This document shows positions 44,186 through 53,350 of a DNA stretch of 64,000 nt, in pieces. The stretch's first letter is position 1; every line of letters begins with the position of its first letter. A program made the translations under genes and the position numbers. Source of the DNA: an uncultured Bacilli bacterium (GTDB lineage: Bacteria > Bacillota_I > Bacilli_A > RFN20 > CAG-826); the NCBI GenBank assembly GCA_934725985.1, contig CAKVCX010000002.1, positions 1 to 64,000 of the forward strand. Direction: 5' to 3'. The notes under the pieces were generated by a model. It was not told where the DNA came from. It did not search any database and worked only from the letters and a program-made list of their open reading frames with translations.

Positions 44186-44764
44186 ATGTATAAATTATTT
44201 CTTTTAAACATACTCTCAGATTCTTCTCCTGTATCTGATACCCCATTTGATAGAGACGGGTTTATAGCAAAGTTATTCCCAAACGGCATTTATGACTTTG
44301 TTATCCAAATCATTGCTTTTGTCATTTTGATATTGATCATGTTTTTCTTTGCCTATAAGCCGGTAAAAGCCTATATGAAAAAAAGACATGATTATATTGA
44401 TAACGAACTCAGAAGCGCAGAAGCCGCCAATAAAACTGCTTTAGAAGCCGCTAATAAAAAAGATGACATTATTAATGAGGGCAAGTCTGAGGCTAGCCAA
44501 ATAGTTTCAAAAGCCAAAATCCAGGCTGAAAAGATGAAAGAAGATGCCATTAATGAGGCTAACCAAATTGCCGCAAGAAAAAGAAAAGAAGCTGATGAAG
44601 ACATTGCTTTGGCTAAAGAAAAATCAATAAAAGAAGCCAAAAAGGAAATCGTTGATTTAACAATCCTAGCTTCATCAAAGCTAATAGAACGTAACTTAAA
44701 CGAAGAAGATGATAAAAAATTTGTATCTTCTTTTGTTAAAGAAATCCAGGATGATAAAAAATGA
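44186..44764 (+). CDS. atpF: ATP synthase F0 subunit b
   Basis: This is the peripheral stalk subunit linking F0 to the F1 head. The 192-residue protein has one transmembrane helix (about 30-56) after a short N-terminal segment. A long charged coiled coil follows, rich in Ala, Glu and Lys (for example AAANKTALEAANKKDD and EEDDKKFVSS), as expected. The start lies one base after the atpE stop. The last 4 nt overlap atpH (ATGA). The length is normal. Confidence 0.93.
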   Translation: MYKLFLLNILSDSSPVSDTPFDRDGFIAKLFPNGIYDFVIQIIAFVILILIMFFFAYKPVKAYMKKRHDYIDNELRSAEAANKTALEAANKKDDIINEGKSEASQIVSKAKIQAEKMKEDAINEANQIAARKRKEADEDIALAKEKSIKEAKKEIVDLTILASSKLIERNLNEEDDKKFVSSFVKEIQDDKK

Positions 44765-45312
44765 ATTCTTCAATGTGTGAAGGTTTTGCCAAGGCTTTAT
44801 TTTCTTTGACTAAGAAAGAAGATTTGCCTAATGTCAACTTAGCCTTGGACGAAGTAAAAAAACAAATGGACGAGAATAAGGATTTTTCTTTATTTTTGCT
44901 TTCTTATGAAGTATCAACTTTGCAAAAGCAAAAAGTCCTTAATAATGTTTTTTCTTTGTTTAACCTTCCTCATTTTGTTTCTTTTCTATGCGTTTTAGCT
45001 TCTTATCATGGGTTTGATACTTTCAAGAAAATTATTGATGATTTCCATTCATTATCAGATGCGGAGTTAGGAATAAAAAGAGGAATTGTTTATACTCGTT
45101 TTCCTTTATCAAAATCTGATTTAGAAAAATTAGAAGCTGCTTTTGAAACGAAAGAAAAAAAGACAATCAAATTAAAAAATATTATCGATTTTAATGTAAT
45201 CGGCGGATTAAAAGTTTCTCTAGATGGAGAAGTATATGATTACACGATTGCAAATAAATTAAATAAATTACGTACTTCTTTAATTCAAGGAGGGAATTCT
45301 TATGAAGATTGA
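44761..45312 (+). CDS. atpH: ATP synthase F1 subunit delta
   Basis: This 183-residue subunit is the OSCP-type connector joining the b stalk to the alpha subunit. The N-terminal helical bundle (about 1-105) and the C-terminal domain with IDFNVIGGLKVSLDGEVYD match the family, the latter being its best-conserved segment. It overlaps atpF by 4 nt and atpA by 11 nt, which suggests tight translational coupling. The atpA ribosome site (GGAGG) lies inside its 3' end. The length is typical. Confidence 0.92.
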   Translation: MNSSMCEGFAKALFSLTKKEDLPNVNLALDEVKKQMDENKDFSLFLLSYEVSTLQKQKVLNNVFSLFNLPHFVSFLCVLASYHGFDTFKKIIDDFHSLSDAELGIKRGIVYTRFPLSKSDLEKLEAAFETKEKKTIKLKNIIDFNVIGGLKVSLDGEVYDYTIANKLNKLRTSLIQGGNSYED

Positions 45313-46807
45313 TTCAAATGCCATTGCTAGTTTGCTTAAAAGCCAAATAGAGAATTTTGATTCAAAGATAGAACAAAATGAAACAGGAACAGTCATTGCC
45401 GTAGGCGATGGGATTGCTACTATTTATGGTTTAAATAACGTCATGCTTGGCGAACTTTTATTATTTCCCGACGGTGTTTATGGCATGGCTATGAATCTAG
45501 ATGAAGAAGATGTTGGGGCTGTCTTATTTGGCCTAGATGTGCAGATTAAAGAAGGCGATAACGTTAAACGCACCGGAAAAGTAGTTGAAGTTGGTGTTGG
45601 CGATGAAGTTTTGGGCAGGGTTATATCTTCCCTAGGTTTGCCTATAGATGAAAAAGGACCCATTAATTATAAGAAAACTAGACCCATTGAAAGAATTGCT
45701 CCTGGGGTTATGAAAAGAAAATCCGTCGATACCCCTTTAGTAACAGGTATAAAAGCTATCGATGCCATGATTCCTATAGGCAGAGGTCAAAGAGAATTGA
45801 TTATAGGGGATAGGCAGACAGGGAAAACAGCGATTGCTTTAGATGCCATCGTTTCTCAAAAGGGAAAAAATGTAAAATGTGTTTACTGTGCGATAGGGCA
45901 AAAGAATTCATCGGTTGCTTCCATTGCAGATAAATTGGCCGAATTGGGGTGTAGAGATTATGTAACTATTGTTAGTTCTAGTGCTTCTGAATCCGCGCCT
46001 TTGCAATATATTGCCCCATTTTCTGCCATGGCAATTGCAGAAGAATGGATGGAAAAAGGTGAAGACGTATTAATAGTTTTCGATGATTTATCTAAACATG
46101 CGGTTGCTTATAGAACCTTGTCTTTGCTTTTAAAGAGATCTCCTGGAAGAGAAGCTTATCCTGGTGATATTTTTTATCTCCATTCCAGGCTATTAGAAAG
46201 GGCTTGTAGGCTAAACGATGAATATGGTGGCGGTTCAATAACGGCTTTGCCAATTGTAGAAACCCAAGCAGGGGATATATCTGCTTATATTCCTACTAAT
46301 ATTATTTCCATTACGGATGGCCAAATCTTTTTGATTACTGATTATTTTAATGCCGGGCAAAGGCCGGCCATCGATAGCGGGTTTTCCGTTTCTAGAGTTG
46401 GCTCAAGTGCCCAAACAAAGGCCATGAAACAAGTGGCTTCTTCTTTAAAGATTGAGTTGGCAAGTTATAGAGAAATGCTTTCCTTTGCCCAATTTGGAAG
46501 TGATTTGGATGAATCAACTAAAAAAATCCTTACCCATGGGGCTGTTTTAATGGAGACGCTAAAGCAAAAGCAATATTCTCCTTATCCTTTAGAAAAACAA
46601 ATATTGGAATTATTTGCCGTAAAAAAAGGTTTCTTTGATTGCTTAAAAATTGAAGAAATTGCCAATACCTTAGAAGAAATGGATGATTACGTGTATTTAA
46701 ATTATCCTTCTATTATTTCTAGATTGAAGCAAGGCAATGCTTTAACTAAAGACGAGCAGAACGAATTGGAGAATTCTATAAAATCTTTCTTTGCAAGTAG
46801 GAAGTAA
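45302..46807 (+). CDS. atpA: ATP synthase F1 subunit alpha
   Basis: This is the non-catalytic nucleotide-binding subunit of the F1 head. The beta-barrel domain (about 25-95) is followed by the nucleotide domain with Walker A GDRQTGKT at 169-176 and the segment VLIVFDDLSKHAVAYR. The arginine finger is in SGFSVSRVGSSAQ near 360-372. The length of 501 is normal. It overlaps atpH by 11 nt and is followed by atpG after 6 nt. No deletion or unusual residue is seen. Confidence 0.97.
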   Translation: MKIDSNAIASLLKSQIENFDSKIEQNETGTVIAVGDGIATIYGLNNVMLGELLLFPDGVYGMAMNLDEEDVGAVLFGLDVQIKEGDNVKRTGKVVEVGVGDEVLGRVISSLGLPIDEKGPINYKKTRPIERIAPGVMKRKSVDTPLVTGIKAIDAMIPIGRGQRELIIGDRQTGKTAIALDAIVSQKGKNVKCVYCAIGQKNSSVASIADKLAELGCRDYVTIVSSSASESAPLQYIAPFSAMAIAEEWMEKGEDVLIVFDDLSKHAVAYRTLSLLLKRSPGREAYPGDIFYLHSRLLERACRLNDEYGGGSITALPIVETQAGDISAYIPTNIISITDGQIFLITDYFNAGQRPAIDSGFSVSRVGSSAQTKAMKQVASSLKIELASYREMLSFAQFGSDLDESTKKILTHGAVLMETLKQKQYSPYPLEKQILELFAVKKGFFDCLKIEEIANTLEEMDDYVYLNYPSIISRLKQGNALTKDEQNELENSIKSFFASRK

Positions 46808-46813
46808 GTAATA

Positions 46814-47656
46814 ATGAGCAGTGGGCTAAACAAAACAAAAAGGCGAATCGCTTCGGTCAAGGCGACAGAAAAGATTACCAAGGCCATGGAAATGATAGCA
46901 AGCGTTAAGATGAAACGTAGCAGGGATCAATTCGATGCTTCTTCTTTATCAAAGAGTAAATGCATGGATATTCTTTCTTTTACTTTTGCTTCCATTAAGA
47001 AAACGCCTTATTTTTGTTTGCCTAATGAGAGCAACAAAACTTTATATATCATCATTTCTAGCGATTTAGGGTTATGTGGCGGATATAACAGCAACGTTTT
47101 TAAATTATTTGACCCTATATATAAAGAAGGTGATGAAATAATTGCCTTTGGTTCAAAAGCAATTTCTCATTATGAGGAAACGAAAGGCTATAAGAATTCT
47201 TCTTTGGTTAAAAACCCTTCTTTAGACATTACTCTTTCTGAACTGACTAAGTTAGCTTCGCTTTTATTAAAGGAATATAAAGAGAATAGATTTGACTCTA
47301 TAAAAATTATTTCGACTAGGTATGTTAATTCTTTGAACTTTGTTCCAAGTTCTACTACCTTATTGCCGATTTCTATTCCCATTTATGAAGATAAGTATGG
47401 TGGCGTACCTCCTTTAATCGAACCTAGCCCAGAAGAGGTTTTGAATTCTATTATTCCGTTAAGCCTAGGCTATATTTTGAAAGAAACTATAGACGAAGCA
47501 AAGCTATGTGAACAAAGTAGCAGACGCAATGCGATGGACAATGCTAACGATAATGCCGATGAATTATTGAAAAACCTCAATATTGAATATAACAAATCTA
47601 GACAATCTTCCATTACTCAGGAAATTGTTGAAGTAGTTTCAGGAAGTCTAAATTAA
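46814..47656 (+). CDS. atpG: ATP synthase F1 subunit gamma
   Basis: This is the central rotor stalk that couples c-ring rotation to catalysis. The 280-residue protein opens with the conserved helix KRRIASVKATEKITKAMEMIA. The segment SDLGLCGGYN is the typical GLCGxxN region, and the C-terminal helix ending in ITQEIVEVVSG is the canonical rotor tip. The length is normal. It lies between atpA and atpD, as in most bacteria, with gaps of 6 and 15 nt and an AGGAGAG ribosome site before atpD. Confidence 0.95.
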   Translation: MSSGLNKTKRRIASVKATEKITKAMEMIASVKMKRSRDQFDASSLSKSKCMDILSFTFASIKKTPYFCLPNESNKTLYIIISSDLGLCGGYNSNVFKLFDPIYKEGDEIIAFGSKAISHYEETKGYKNSSLVKNPSLDITLSELTKLASLLLKEYKENRFDSIKIISTRYVNSLNFVPSSTTLLPISIPIYEDKYGGVPPLIEPSPEEVLNSIIPLSLGYILKETIDEAKLCEQSSRRNAMDNANDNADELLKNLNIEYNKSRQSSITQEIVEVVSGSLN

Positions 47657-47671
47657 TTAGGAGAGAAGAAA

Positions 47672-49084
47672 ATGAAGAAAATCGAAGAAGCATTAAAAGG
47701 AATTATTGTCAGGGCCGTAGGTCCTGTCATCGATGTTAAATTTGAAAACAAGCACCTTCCAGAAATTTTAACTGCTTTGCTTGTTCCTCTTTCTAATGAA
47801 AAATCATTAACCTTGGAAGTAATGCAACATATTGGCGATGATGTAGTTAGAAGTGTTGCCATGGGTCCTACGGATGGCTTAAAAAGAGGAATGGAGGTCA
47901 TTAATACAAATGCTCCAATTTCAGTTCCTGTTGGGGATAAGACTCTTGGTAGGATGTTTAATGTTTTAGGAGAGCCGATAGACGAAAAAGGTGGAGACTT
48001 TTCTAAAGTGCCTCATATGCCTATTCATAGGAATTCGCCTAGTTTTAGTGAGCAAAATGTAAGCCATGAAATACTAGAGACTGGAATTAAGGTCATTGAC
48101 TTGCTTTGCCCTTATTTAAAGGGTGGGAAAATTGGATTATTCGGTGGGGCCGGAGTTGGTAAAACCGTTTTAATCCAAGAACTTATTTCTAATATTGCCA
48201 AAGAGCATAACGGCACTTCTGTTTTTGCTGGGGTTGGTGAAAGAAGCAGGGAAGGCAATGATCTTTATTTTGAAATGAAGAATTCTGGAGTTTTAGAAAA
48301 AACCGCTCTTTGCTTTGGCCAAATGAATGAACCTCCAGGAGCCAGAATGAGGATAGGCCTAACTGCTTTAACTATGGCTGAATATTTTAGGGACCATGAG
48401 CATCAAGACGTCTTGCTTTTTATTGATAATATTTTCCGTTTTACCCAGGCAGGCTCTGAAGTCTCTGCCCTTCTAGGACGTATGCCTTCGGCTGTTGGAT
48501 ACCAACCAACTTTATCTACAGAAATGGGACAACTTCAAGAAAGAATTACTTCTACAAAAGATGGGTCTATTACTTCTGTTCAAGCAATTTATGTTCCTGC
48601 CGATGATTTTACCGATCCTGCTCCTGCAACTACTTTCTCTCATCTTGATGCAAAAACTCTTCTAGATAGAAACACGGCTGCCTTGGGTATTTTCCCTGCC
48701 GTTGATCCGCTTGAATCAAGTTCCAATATCCTTGATCCAAATATAATTGGGCAAGAACATTATGAGGTTGCAAGAGGCGTGCAAAAACTTTTGCAAAGAT
48801 ATAAAGAACTGCAAGACATCATTGCCATTTTGGGAATCGATGAATTATCGGATGAAGATAAAGCCATTGTAAATCGTGCAAGAAGAGTGAGAAATTTCTT
48901 GTCTCAGCCATTCCACGTTGCAGAAGCTTATTCTGGATATAAGGGAATCTATGTTCCGCTAAAAGAAACCGTGCGTTCTTTTAAGGAGCTTCTCTCTGGA
49001 AAGTATGACGCATATCCAGAATCTGCATTCTTATATTGTGGTGTTATAGAAGATGTAGTAAAGCATGCAGAAGGGCTTAAATAA
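47672..49084 (+). CDS. atpD: ATP synthase F1 subunit beta
   Basis: This catalytic subunit makes or hydrolyses ATP. Walker A is GGAGVGKT at 158-165, the catalytic glutamate lies in VGERSREGNDLY, and Walker B in VLLFIDNIFRFTQAGSEVS. The DELSDED segment represents the C-terminal DELSEED lever region with one substitution. The length of 470 is typical. A ribosome site (AGGAG) stands before the ATG. The stop codon overlaps the atpC start by one base. Confidence 0.97.
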   Translation: MKKIEEALKGIIVRAVGPVIDVKFENKHLPEILTALLVPLSNEKSLTLEVMQHIGDDVVRSVAMGPTDGLKRGMEVINTNAPISVPVGDKTLGRMFNVLGEPIDEKGGDFSKVPHMPIHRNSPSFSEQNVSHEILETGIKVIDLLCPYLKGGKIGLFGGAGVGKTVLIQELISNIAKEHNGTSVFAGVGERSREGNDLYFEMKNSGVLEKTALCFGQMNEPPGARMRIGLTALTMAEYFRDHEHQDVLLFIDNIFRFTQAGSEVSALLGRMPSAVGYQPTLSTEMGQLQERITSTKDGSITSVQAIYVPADDFTDPAPATTFSHLDAKTLLDRNTAALGIFPAVDPLESSSNILDPNIIGQEHYEVARGVQKLLQRYKELQDIIAILGIDELSDEDKAIVNRARRVRNFLSQPFHVAEAYSGYKGIYVPLKETVRSFKELLSGKYDAYPESAFLYCGVIEDVVKHAEGLK

Positions 49085-49503
49085 TGGGCATCAAGCTTGT
49101 TTTGCTAAGTGAAAAAGGCATTGTTTTTGAAGGAGAATGCGAACGGTTTTTACTTTCTTCTTATAAAGGCGATATGGAAGTATCTCCTGGATATACTCCT
49201 ATTGTAGAGATGCTAGATAAAGAAGGCATTTTAAAAGTAGTGCTTCCTAATAAAACAATGTATTTTGCTATTTTTGATGCAACTTTATCTGTGACTAAAG
49301 AAGGTGCTTTTATTGTATCTAGCAATACCGAAGAAGCTTCTAGTATTGACTTAGCTAGGGCAAGCCAAGCAAAAGATAGGGCGATGAAGCGTCTTACTTC
49401 TAAGCAAGAAGGGATTGATTTATTAAGGGCTAAAGCCGCCTTAAATAGAGCCTTAATTAGAATTAAGGTAAAACGTTTATATAATGGCGAGAAACTGTAT
49501 TAA
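49084..49503 (+). CDS. atpC: ATP synthase F1 subunit epsilon
   Basis: This rotor subunit regulates ATP hydrolysis. The N-terminal beta sandwich (about 1-85) includes FLLSSYKGDMEVSPGYTPIV, matching the usual LPGxxGxxGxLPxHxP region in a diverged form. Two C-terminal helices rich in Ala, Lys and Arg follow (SIDLARASQAKDRAM, then RAKAALNRALIRIKV), which carry the inhibitory function in other species. The 139-residue length is normal. It is the final gene of the operon, with no clear terminator behind it. Confidence 0.92.
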   Translation: MGIKLVLLSEKGIVFEGECERFLLSSYKGDMEVSPGYTPIVEMLDKEGILKVVLPNKTMYFAIFDATLSVTKEGAFIVSSNTEEASSIDLARASQAKDRAMKRLTSKQEGIDLLRAKAALNRALIRIKVKRLYNGEKLY

Positions 49504-49534
49504 TTTTTGTAAAATTGCATTTTGGTTTTAAAAC

Positions 49535-50761
49535 ATGAATTTTGTATTTATTTCCCCTAATTTTCCAATTCGAAATTATAAATGGGTGGAATCTCTTTCT
49601 AGACGCGGGGTTAATGTTTTAGGTATTGGAGACACCCCTGCTAATTTGTGCCATCCTCGTTTGAATAACAGTTTAAAAGAATATTATTTTGTCAAAGACT
49701 TATCAAATTTTGACGACATGGTTAAAGCCATTTCCTATTTTGAAAATAAATATGGAAAGATTGATTACATTGAATCCAATAATGAGTGGTGGCTCTTTCT
49801 AGATTCTAAATTGAGGGAACATTTTAATGTTTCTTCTGGTTTTTACCCTAAAGATATGTTAAAGATAAAAGCCAAATCGGAAATGAAGCAATGTTTCAAA
49901 CAAGGCGGGGCTAAAGTGGCTAGATATGTTTTAGTCAGCGGAATTGAGGATTTAGATAAAGCAAAAGAATTTGCTAAGGTAGTAAATTATCCTCTTTTTG
50001 TTAAACCTAATATCGGGGTAGGGGCTGCTTCTTCTTATAAAATCAGCAGCGAAGAAGAACTAACGAAATTTTTAAGTAATAAATTAAGCGAAACCTACAT
50101 ATTAGAAGAATTTTTAGATGGTTTTATTGTTAGCTTTGATGGGGTTTGCGATTCTTCTTCTAATGTAGTATTTGCTACCTCTGATCACTTTTTAACCCCA
50201 ATTGATGAAGTAGTTAATAATGACGAAGATTATTATTACTTTAACAATCCTTTTTCTTTACCCTTTTTTGATTTAGATAAAGAGAAGTTCCTTACGGTTG
50301 GCAAAAATGTCGTTAAATGTTTCGGCATTAAACAAAGAGTCTTTCATATTGAATTCTTTGTTTTAAATAAGGATAAACCTGGATTGGCCAAAAAAGGTGA
50401 ATTTGTCGCTTTGGAATGTAATATGAGACCAGCGGGAGGCTATACTCCAGATTTAATCGATTTTGCCAATTCAACATCTATTTACGACATTTATGCTGAC
50501 ATCATTTGCTTTGATGAAAACAAAGAAGACTTAAATAAGGAAAAGTATTACGCTTTTGCTTCGTCTAGAAGAGAAGAATTGGATTACCTTCATAAGGAAG
50601 AAGAAATATTATCTAAATTTAAAAATGAGTTATGCATGCACGGGACCTATCCCAAAGAAATAGCTAGGGCCATGGGTGATTATTATTACTATGCGAAATT
50701 TAAAGATTTTAATAAGGGTTTGGAGTTCGATAAATTCGTTAGAGAAAAAATTAATAAATAG
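49535..50761 (+). CDS. ATP-grasp family ligase of unknown substrate
   Basis: This 408-residue protein has an N-terminal pre-ATP-grasp domain (about 1-105) and an ATP-grasp fold. The fold is visible in YPLFVKPNIGVGAASSYK (lysine and glycine-rich loop) and in VALECNMRPAGGYT, which carries the metal-binding Glu and Asn. Family members join a carboxylate to an amine through an acyl phosphate, as in carbamoyl-phosphate synthase or D-Ala ligases. The substrate cannot be told from this sequence or its neighbours. Its 3' end overlaps the convergent lipoprotein gene by 11 nt. Confidence 0.82.
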   Translation: MNFVFISPNFPIRNYKWVESLSRRGVNVLGIGDTPANLCHPRLNNSLKEYYFVKDLSNFDDMVKAISYFENKYGKIDYIESNNEWWLFLDSKLREHFNVSSGFYPKDMLKIKAKSEMKQCFKQGGAKVARYVLVSGIEDLDKAKEFAKVVNYPLFVKPNIGVGAASSYKISSEEELTKFLSNKLSETYILEEFLDGFIVSFDGVCDSSSNVVFATSDHFLTPIDEVVNNDEDYYYFNNPFSLPFFDLDKEKFLTVGKNVVKCFGIKQRVFHIEFFVLNKDKPGLAKKGEFVALECNMRPAGGYTPDLIDFANSTSIYDIYADIICFDENKEDLNKEKYYAFASSRREELDYLHKEEEILSKFKNELCMHGTYPKEIARAMGDYYYYAKFKDFNKGLEFDKFVREKINK

Positions 50762-51560
50762 AACCAATTGCTTCTATTGCTTCTTCAATAGAAAAATATG
50801 TCTCGACTGTATTTTGGTTTTTATTGATTAAAGCGTATTCTTTTTCTTCTAAAGATAAGCCGAATTTATTGATCATTTCTTCTTCACTTAGTTTTGAAAT
50901 ATCGTATAAGTAAGTGTTTTTATTTGACGATTCGGCTTTTCTCTTTATGTATTCATAATATAAAGAGGGCTTATTTTCTTTATAAAGAAGATATAAACCG
51001 TCATTAGTAAATGAAAAGACTTTAGAAGAAACGTATATGTTCGCTAGCCTAATATTTTTAAATAACGCTTTCCGTAAATTGTTTAAATTAGAATACGTTC
51101 CTGTTAAATCTATTTGTTTTGCTTCCGCTTTATTTAGTAAAAATAAAGTAGGCGTCGCGATAGAGTTTTTAAATCCTTCTTCTAGATAAGGAGAATAGGC
51201 AAATAATTCATTTAGATCTATTTCTATTGTTCTATCGGCAAAATAATTAATTTCAATTGGACTTTCCTTTAACAATTCTAGGAAAGTAGGCTCTAATGTT
51301 TTGCAATGTGAGCAATCTTTTTGATGTAAAAATAACAATACGTCCTCACCATTTTCTATTCTATTGCTTAATTTTTTAGCAGAACAATAGTTCATGGCTT
51401 TATAAAAAGAGCTTGGTTCTATATCTTCATTTTGATATATGAGAGCTTTTTCGATATTACTATCATCTTCTTCATCGCTTAGGCTAGACTTATTTAAACT
51501 AGAACAAGAAAAACATAAGAATATCAAGGTAAATAAATTTATTTTCTTTAAGTTTTTCAT
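50751..51560 (-). CDS. Lipoprotein-like protein with thioredoxin fold
   Basis: This 269-residue protein begins with a short signal sequence (LFTLIFLCFSCSS) ending in a cysteine-containing lipobox-like region (C16 or C19), then an acidic linker. The rest resembles a thioredoxin domain: strand EDVLLFLHQ, redox motif C83-S-H-C86, and cis-proline in ATPTLF (P137). A C-terminal helical extension follows. It would be an extracytoplasmic thiol-disulfide protein anchored to the membrane. The lipobox is not ideal, so cleavage is uncertain. The gene is convergent with, and overlaps, the ATP-grasp gene. Confidence 0.72.
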   Translation of the reverse strand: MKNLKKINLFTLIFLCFSCSSLNKSSLSDEEDDSNIEKALIYQNEDIEPSSFYKAMNYCSAKKLSNRIENGEDVLLFLHQKDCSHCKTLEPTFLELLKESPIEINYFADRTIEIDLNELFAYSPYLEEGFKNSIATPTLFLLNKAEAKQIDLTGTYSNLNNLRKALFKNIRLANIYVSSKVFSFTNDGLYLLYKENKPSLYYEYIKRKAESSNKNTYLYDISKLSEEEMINKFGLSLEEKEYALINKNQNTVETYFSIEEAIEAIGSIY

Positions 51561-51600
51561 AATTTTCTATTCAATTAATGATAAAAGAATAGAAAGAGTT

Positions 51601-51606
51601 TAAAAT
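51601..51606 (+). promoter_or_regulatory. -10 box of the VanZ-like gene
   Basis: TAAAAT ends exactly 7 nt before the ATG at 51614, and there is no ribosome site between them. The transcript would begin at the start codon. Confidence 0.4.
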
Positions 51607-51613
51607 AATTTTA

Positions 51614-53341
51614 ATGAAATTCAAGTACCCTAAGAAAAGATTAATAAACTTAATTTCTTTATCGTTTTATTTTCTTTCTACTATTTTGATTTTAATAGAA
51701 AGTTGTCTTCCTTCTTCTTTATCATCTTTGCAAAGCAATTCGATTGGTTCTTTTATTGTTTCTTTGATTAATGGACAAAAAGAAGGAAAACCTAAAGATC
51801 CCATTTATCCTAGCAACATTTCTCTTTCTTATCCTCAAGATGAAAGATTATTAAGAAAAGAGGAAGCCATAGTAGGAACAACGAAACTAATTCAATATTC
51901 ATTATCTTTTGGTAATGAATCTAATTCTACTTACGAGGTCAATGATATTGAATATTCTTTAATAAAGGGAAATAAGGATGATATTCAAATTAATTATTCT
52001 CCTTCAATTAAAACTGGGGCGATTAGATGCATTCCTTTAAAAGAGGGACAGTTTGAAATAGAACTTTTTTCTAAATCTAATAAAAGAATAAAAACTACTA
52101 TTAGTTTTACTAGTTTATCAAGCAAAGATTTGCCTTCTTCTTTTGTTACATATTTCGGGGAAAAGGAAATTGAATTGGAAGTTAATAAACCGGAGAAAAT
52201 AAAATATTATCTTAACGTAGAAAATTCTTCTTATTCTTACGATTACTTATTAAGATTTTATCAAGATAATCCTCCATTTTCTTCTTCTTCTAATATTCTT
52301 ACTATAGATTCAGGTTATTTAATTCCTAAAGAAGCTGGCAAGACTAGTTTATATTTAAATGAAACAAAGATCTGCGACGTCGTTATTAAAAACTCGGATC
52401 ATTTAATTCCTTCCTCTTTTTCCTTTTCTAAAGAAAAAGAAATAGACTTGCATCCTTTAGATTATGATTATATTGAAGATAAGTATGGGTTTGGCTTTTC
52501 TATTGATACTAATTATCCACTTATTTATACATCTTCGAATTCTTTAATAGGAAAAGTTTTAAATGAACATTACCTTGATTCAACTACCTTTATCAAACCT
52601 CGTGTTTATGGATATAGGCAATTGGGCGAAACCACGATAACTGCTAGGTTAGCAGGCACATCCATTAGCAAAAGCATTAATGTTAAATCAACTGAAGTTG
52701 AGGCGACTTCTTTTTCTTTGAACATAAGTTTTAACGGCGAGCAACTCCCCTTAAATAAAGATAGTCGCCTAGAAATAGGAGAAAAAATATTTTTAAATCC
52801 TACATTTGATCCAAAAAACGCTTCAAATCCCAAACTTCACGTAGAAGCCTCTTCTAATATTGAAATTTATAATAATGATTCAGCTTCTCCTTATTTGCTT
52901 TTAACAGAAAAAGGATTAGGACATGTGGTTATTTCGTTAGGAGAAAAAAGAGAAGAATATGAATTTAATATAGTCGCACCCCTTGCAATATCTAAGCAAG
53001 AAGAAGGGGAAGTAACTTATTCTTTAAGAAAATTTATTGGTCATTTCCTTCTTTTTGTAAGTAACGCCGTCTTTATGGCTATTTCTTTTTTATCTGCTTC
53101 TTTTATAGACAAAAAAGATAAAGCATTGGGATGTTGTCTATCTTTGCTTTCAGGTTTATTTATAGCTTTAATTTCTGAATCTATTCAGGCTATACCAATT
53201 CTAAAAAGAGGACCTAGTTTATTAGATGTTGGAATTGATTATGCCGGTTTTGCTTCTGGGCTTTTATTTGTTTTTATTGTTTACTTGTTAATAAATTGTT
53301 TGCTTTTAAAAAGAAGAAAAAGAAATGAAAAAATGAAATGA
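51614..53341 (+). CDS. VanZ-like membrane protein interrupted by an Ig-like ectodomain
   Basis: This 575-residue protein has a first helix (about 12-35) followed by ESCLPSSLSSLQSNSIG. That matches the N-terminal part of VanZ proteins (one helix, then a Ser-rich loop with SxxQS). The remaining VanZ elements appear only at 473-565: two or three helices enclosing ISESIQ, then ILKRGPSLLDVGIDYAG. About 400 residues lie between, made of beta-rich modules. They include a bacterial Ig-like (Big2-type) segment near 225-345 and another near 370-460. VanZ proteins are linked to teicoplanin resistance and envelope stress, but the function here is unknown. Confidence 0.7.
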   Translation: MKFKYPKKRLINLISLSFYFLSTILILIESCLPSSLSSLQSNSIGSFIVSLINGQKEGKPKDPIYPSNISLSYPQDERLLRKEEAIVGTTKLIQYSLSFGNESNSTYEVNDIEYSLIKGNKDDIQINYSPSIKTGAIRCIPLKEGQFEIELFSKSNKRIKTTISFTSLSSKDLPSSFVTYFGEKEIELEVNKPEKIKYYLNVENSSYSYDYLLRFYQDNPPFSSSSNILTIDSGYLIPKEAGKTSLYLNETKICDVVIKNSDHLIPSSFSFSKEKEIDLHPLDYDYIEDKYGFGFSIDTNYPLIYTSSNSLIGKVLNEHYLDSTTFIKPRVYGYRQLGETTITARLAGTSISKSINVKSTEVEATSFSLNISFNGEQLPLNKDSRLEIGEKIFLNPTFDPKNASNPKLHVEASSNIEIYNNDSASPYLLLTEKGLGHVVISLGEKREEYEFNIVAPLAISKQEEGEVTYSLRKFIGHFLLFVSNAVFMAISFLSASFIDKKDKALGCCLSLLSGLFIALISESIQAIPILKRGPSLLDVGIDYAGFASGLLFVFIVYLLINCLLLKRRKRNEKMK

Positions 53342-53350
53342 TAGATAAAC

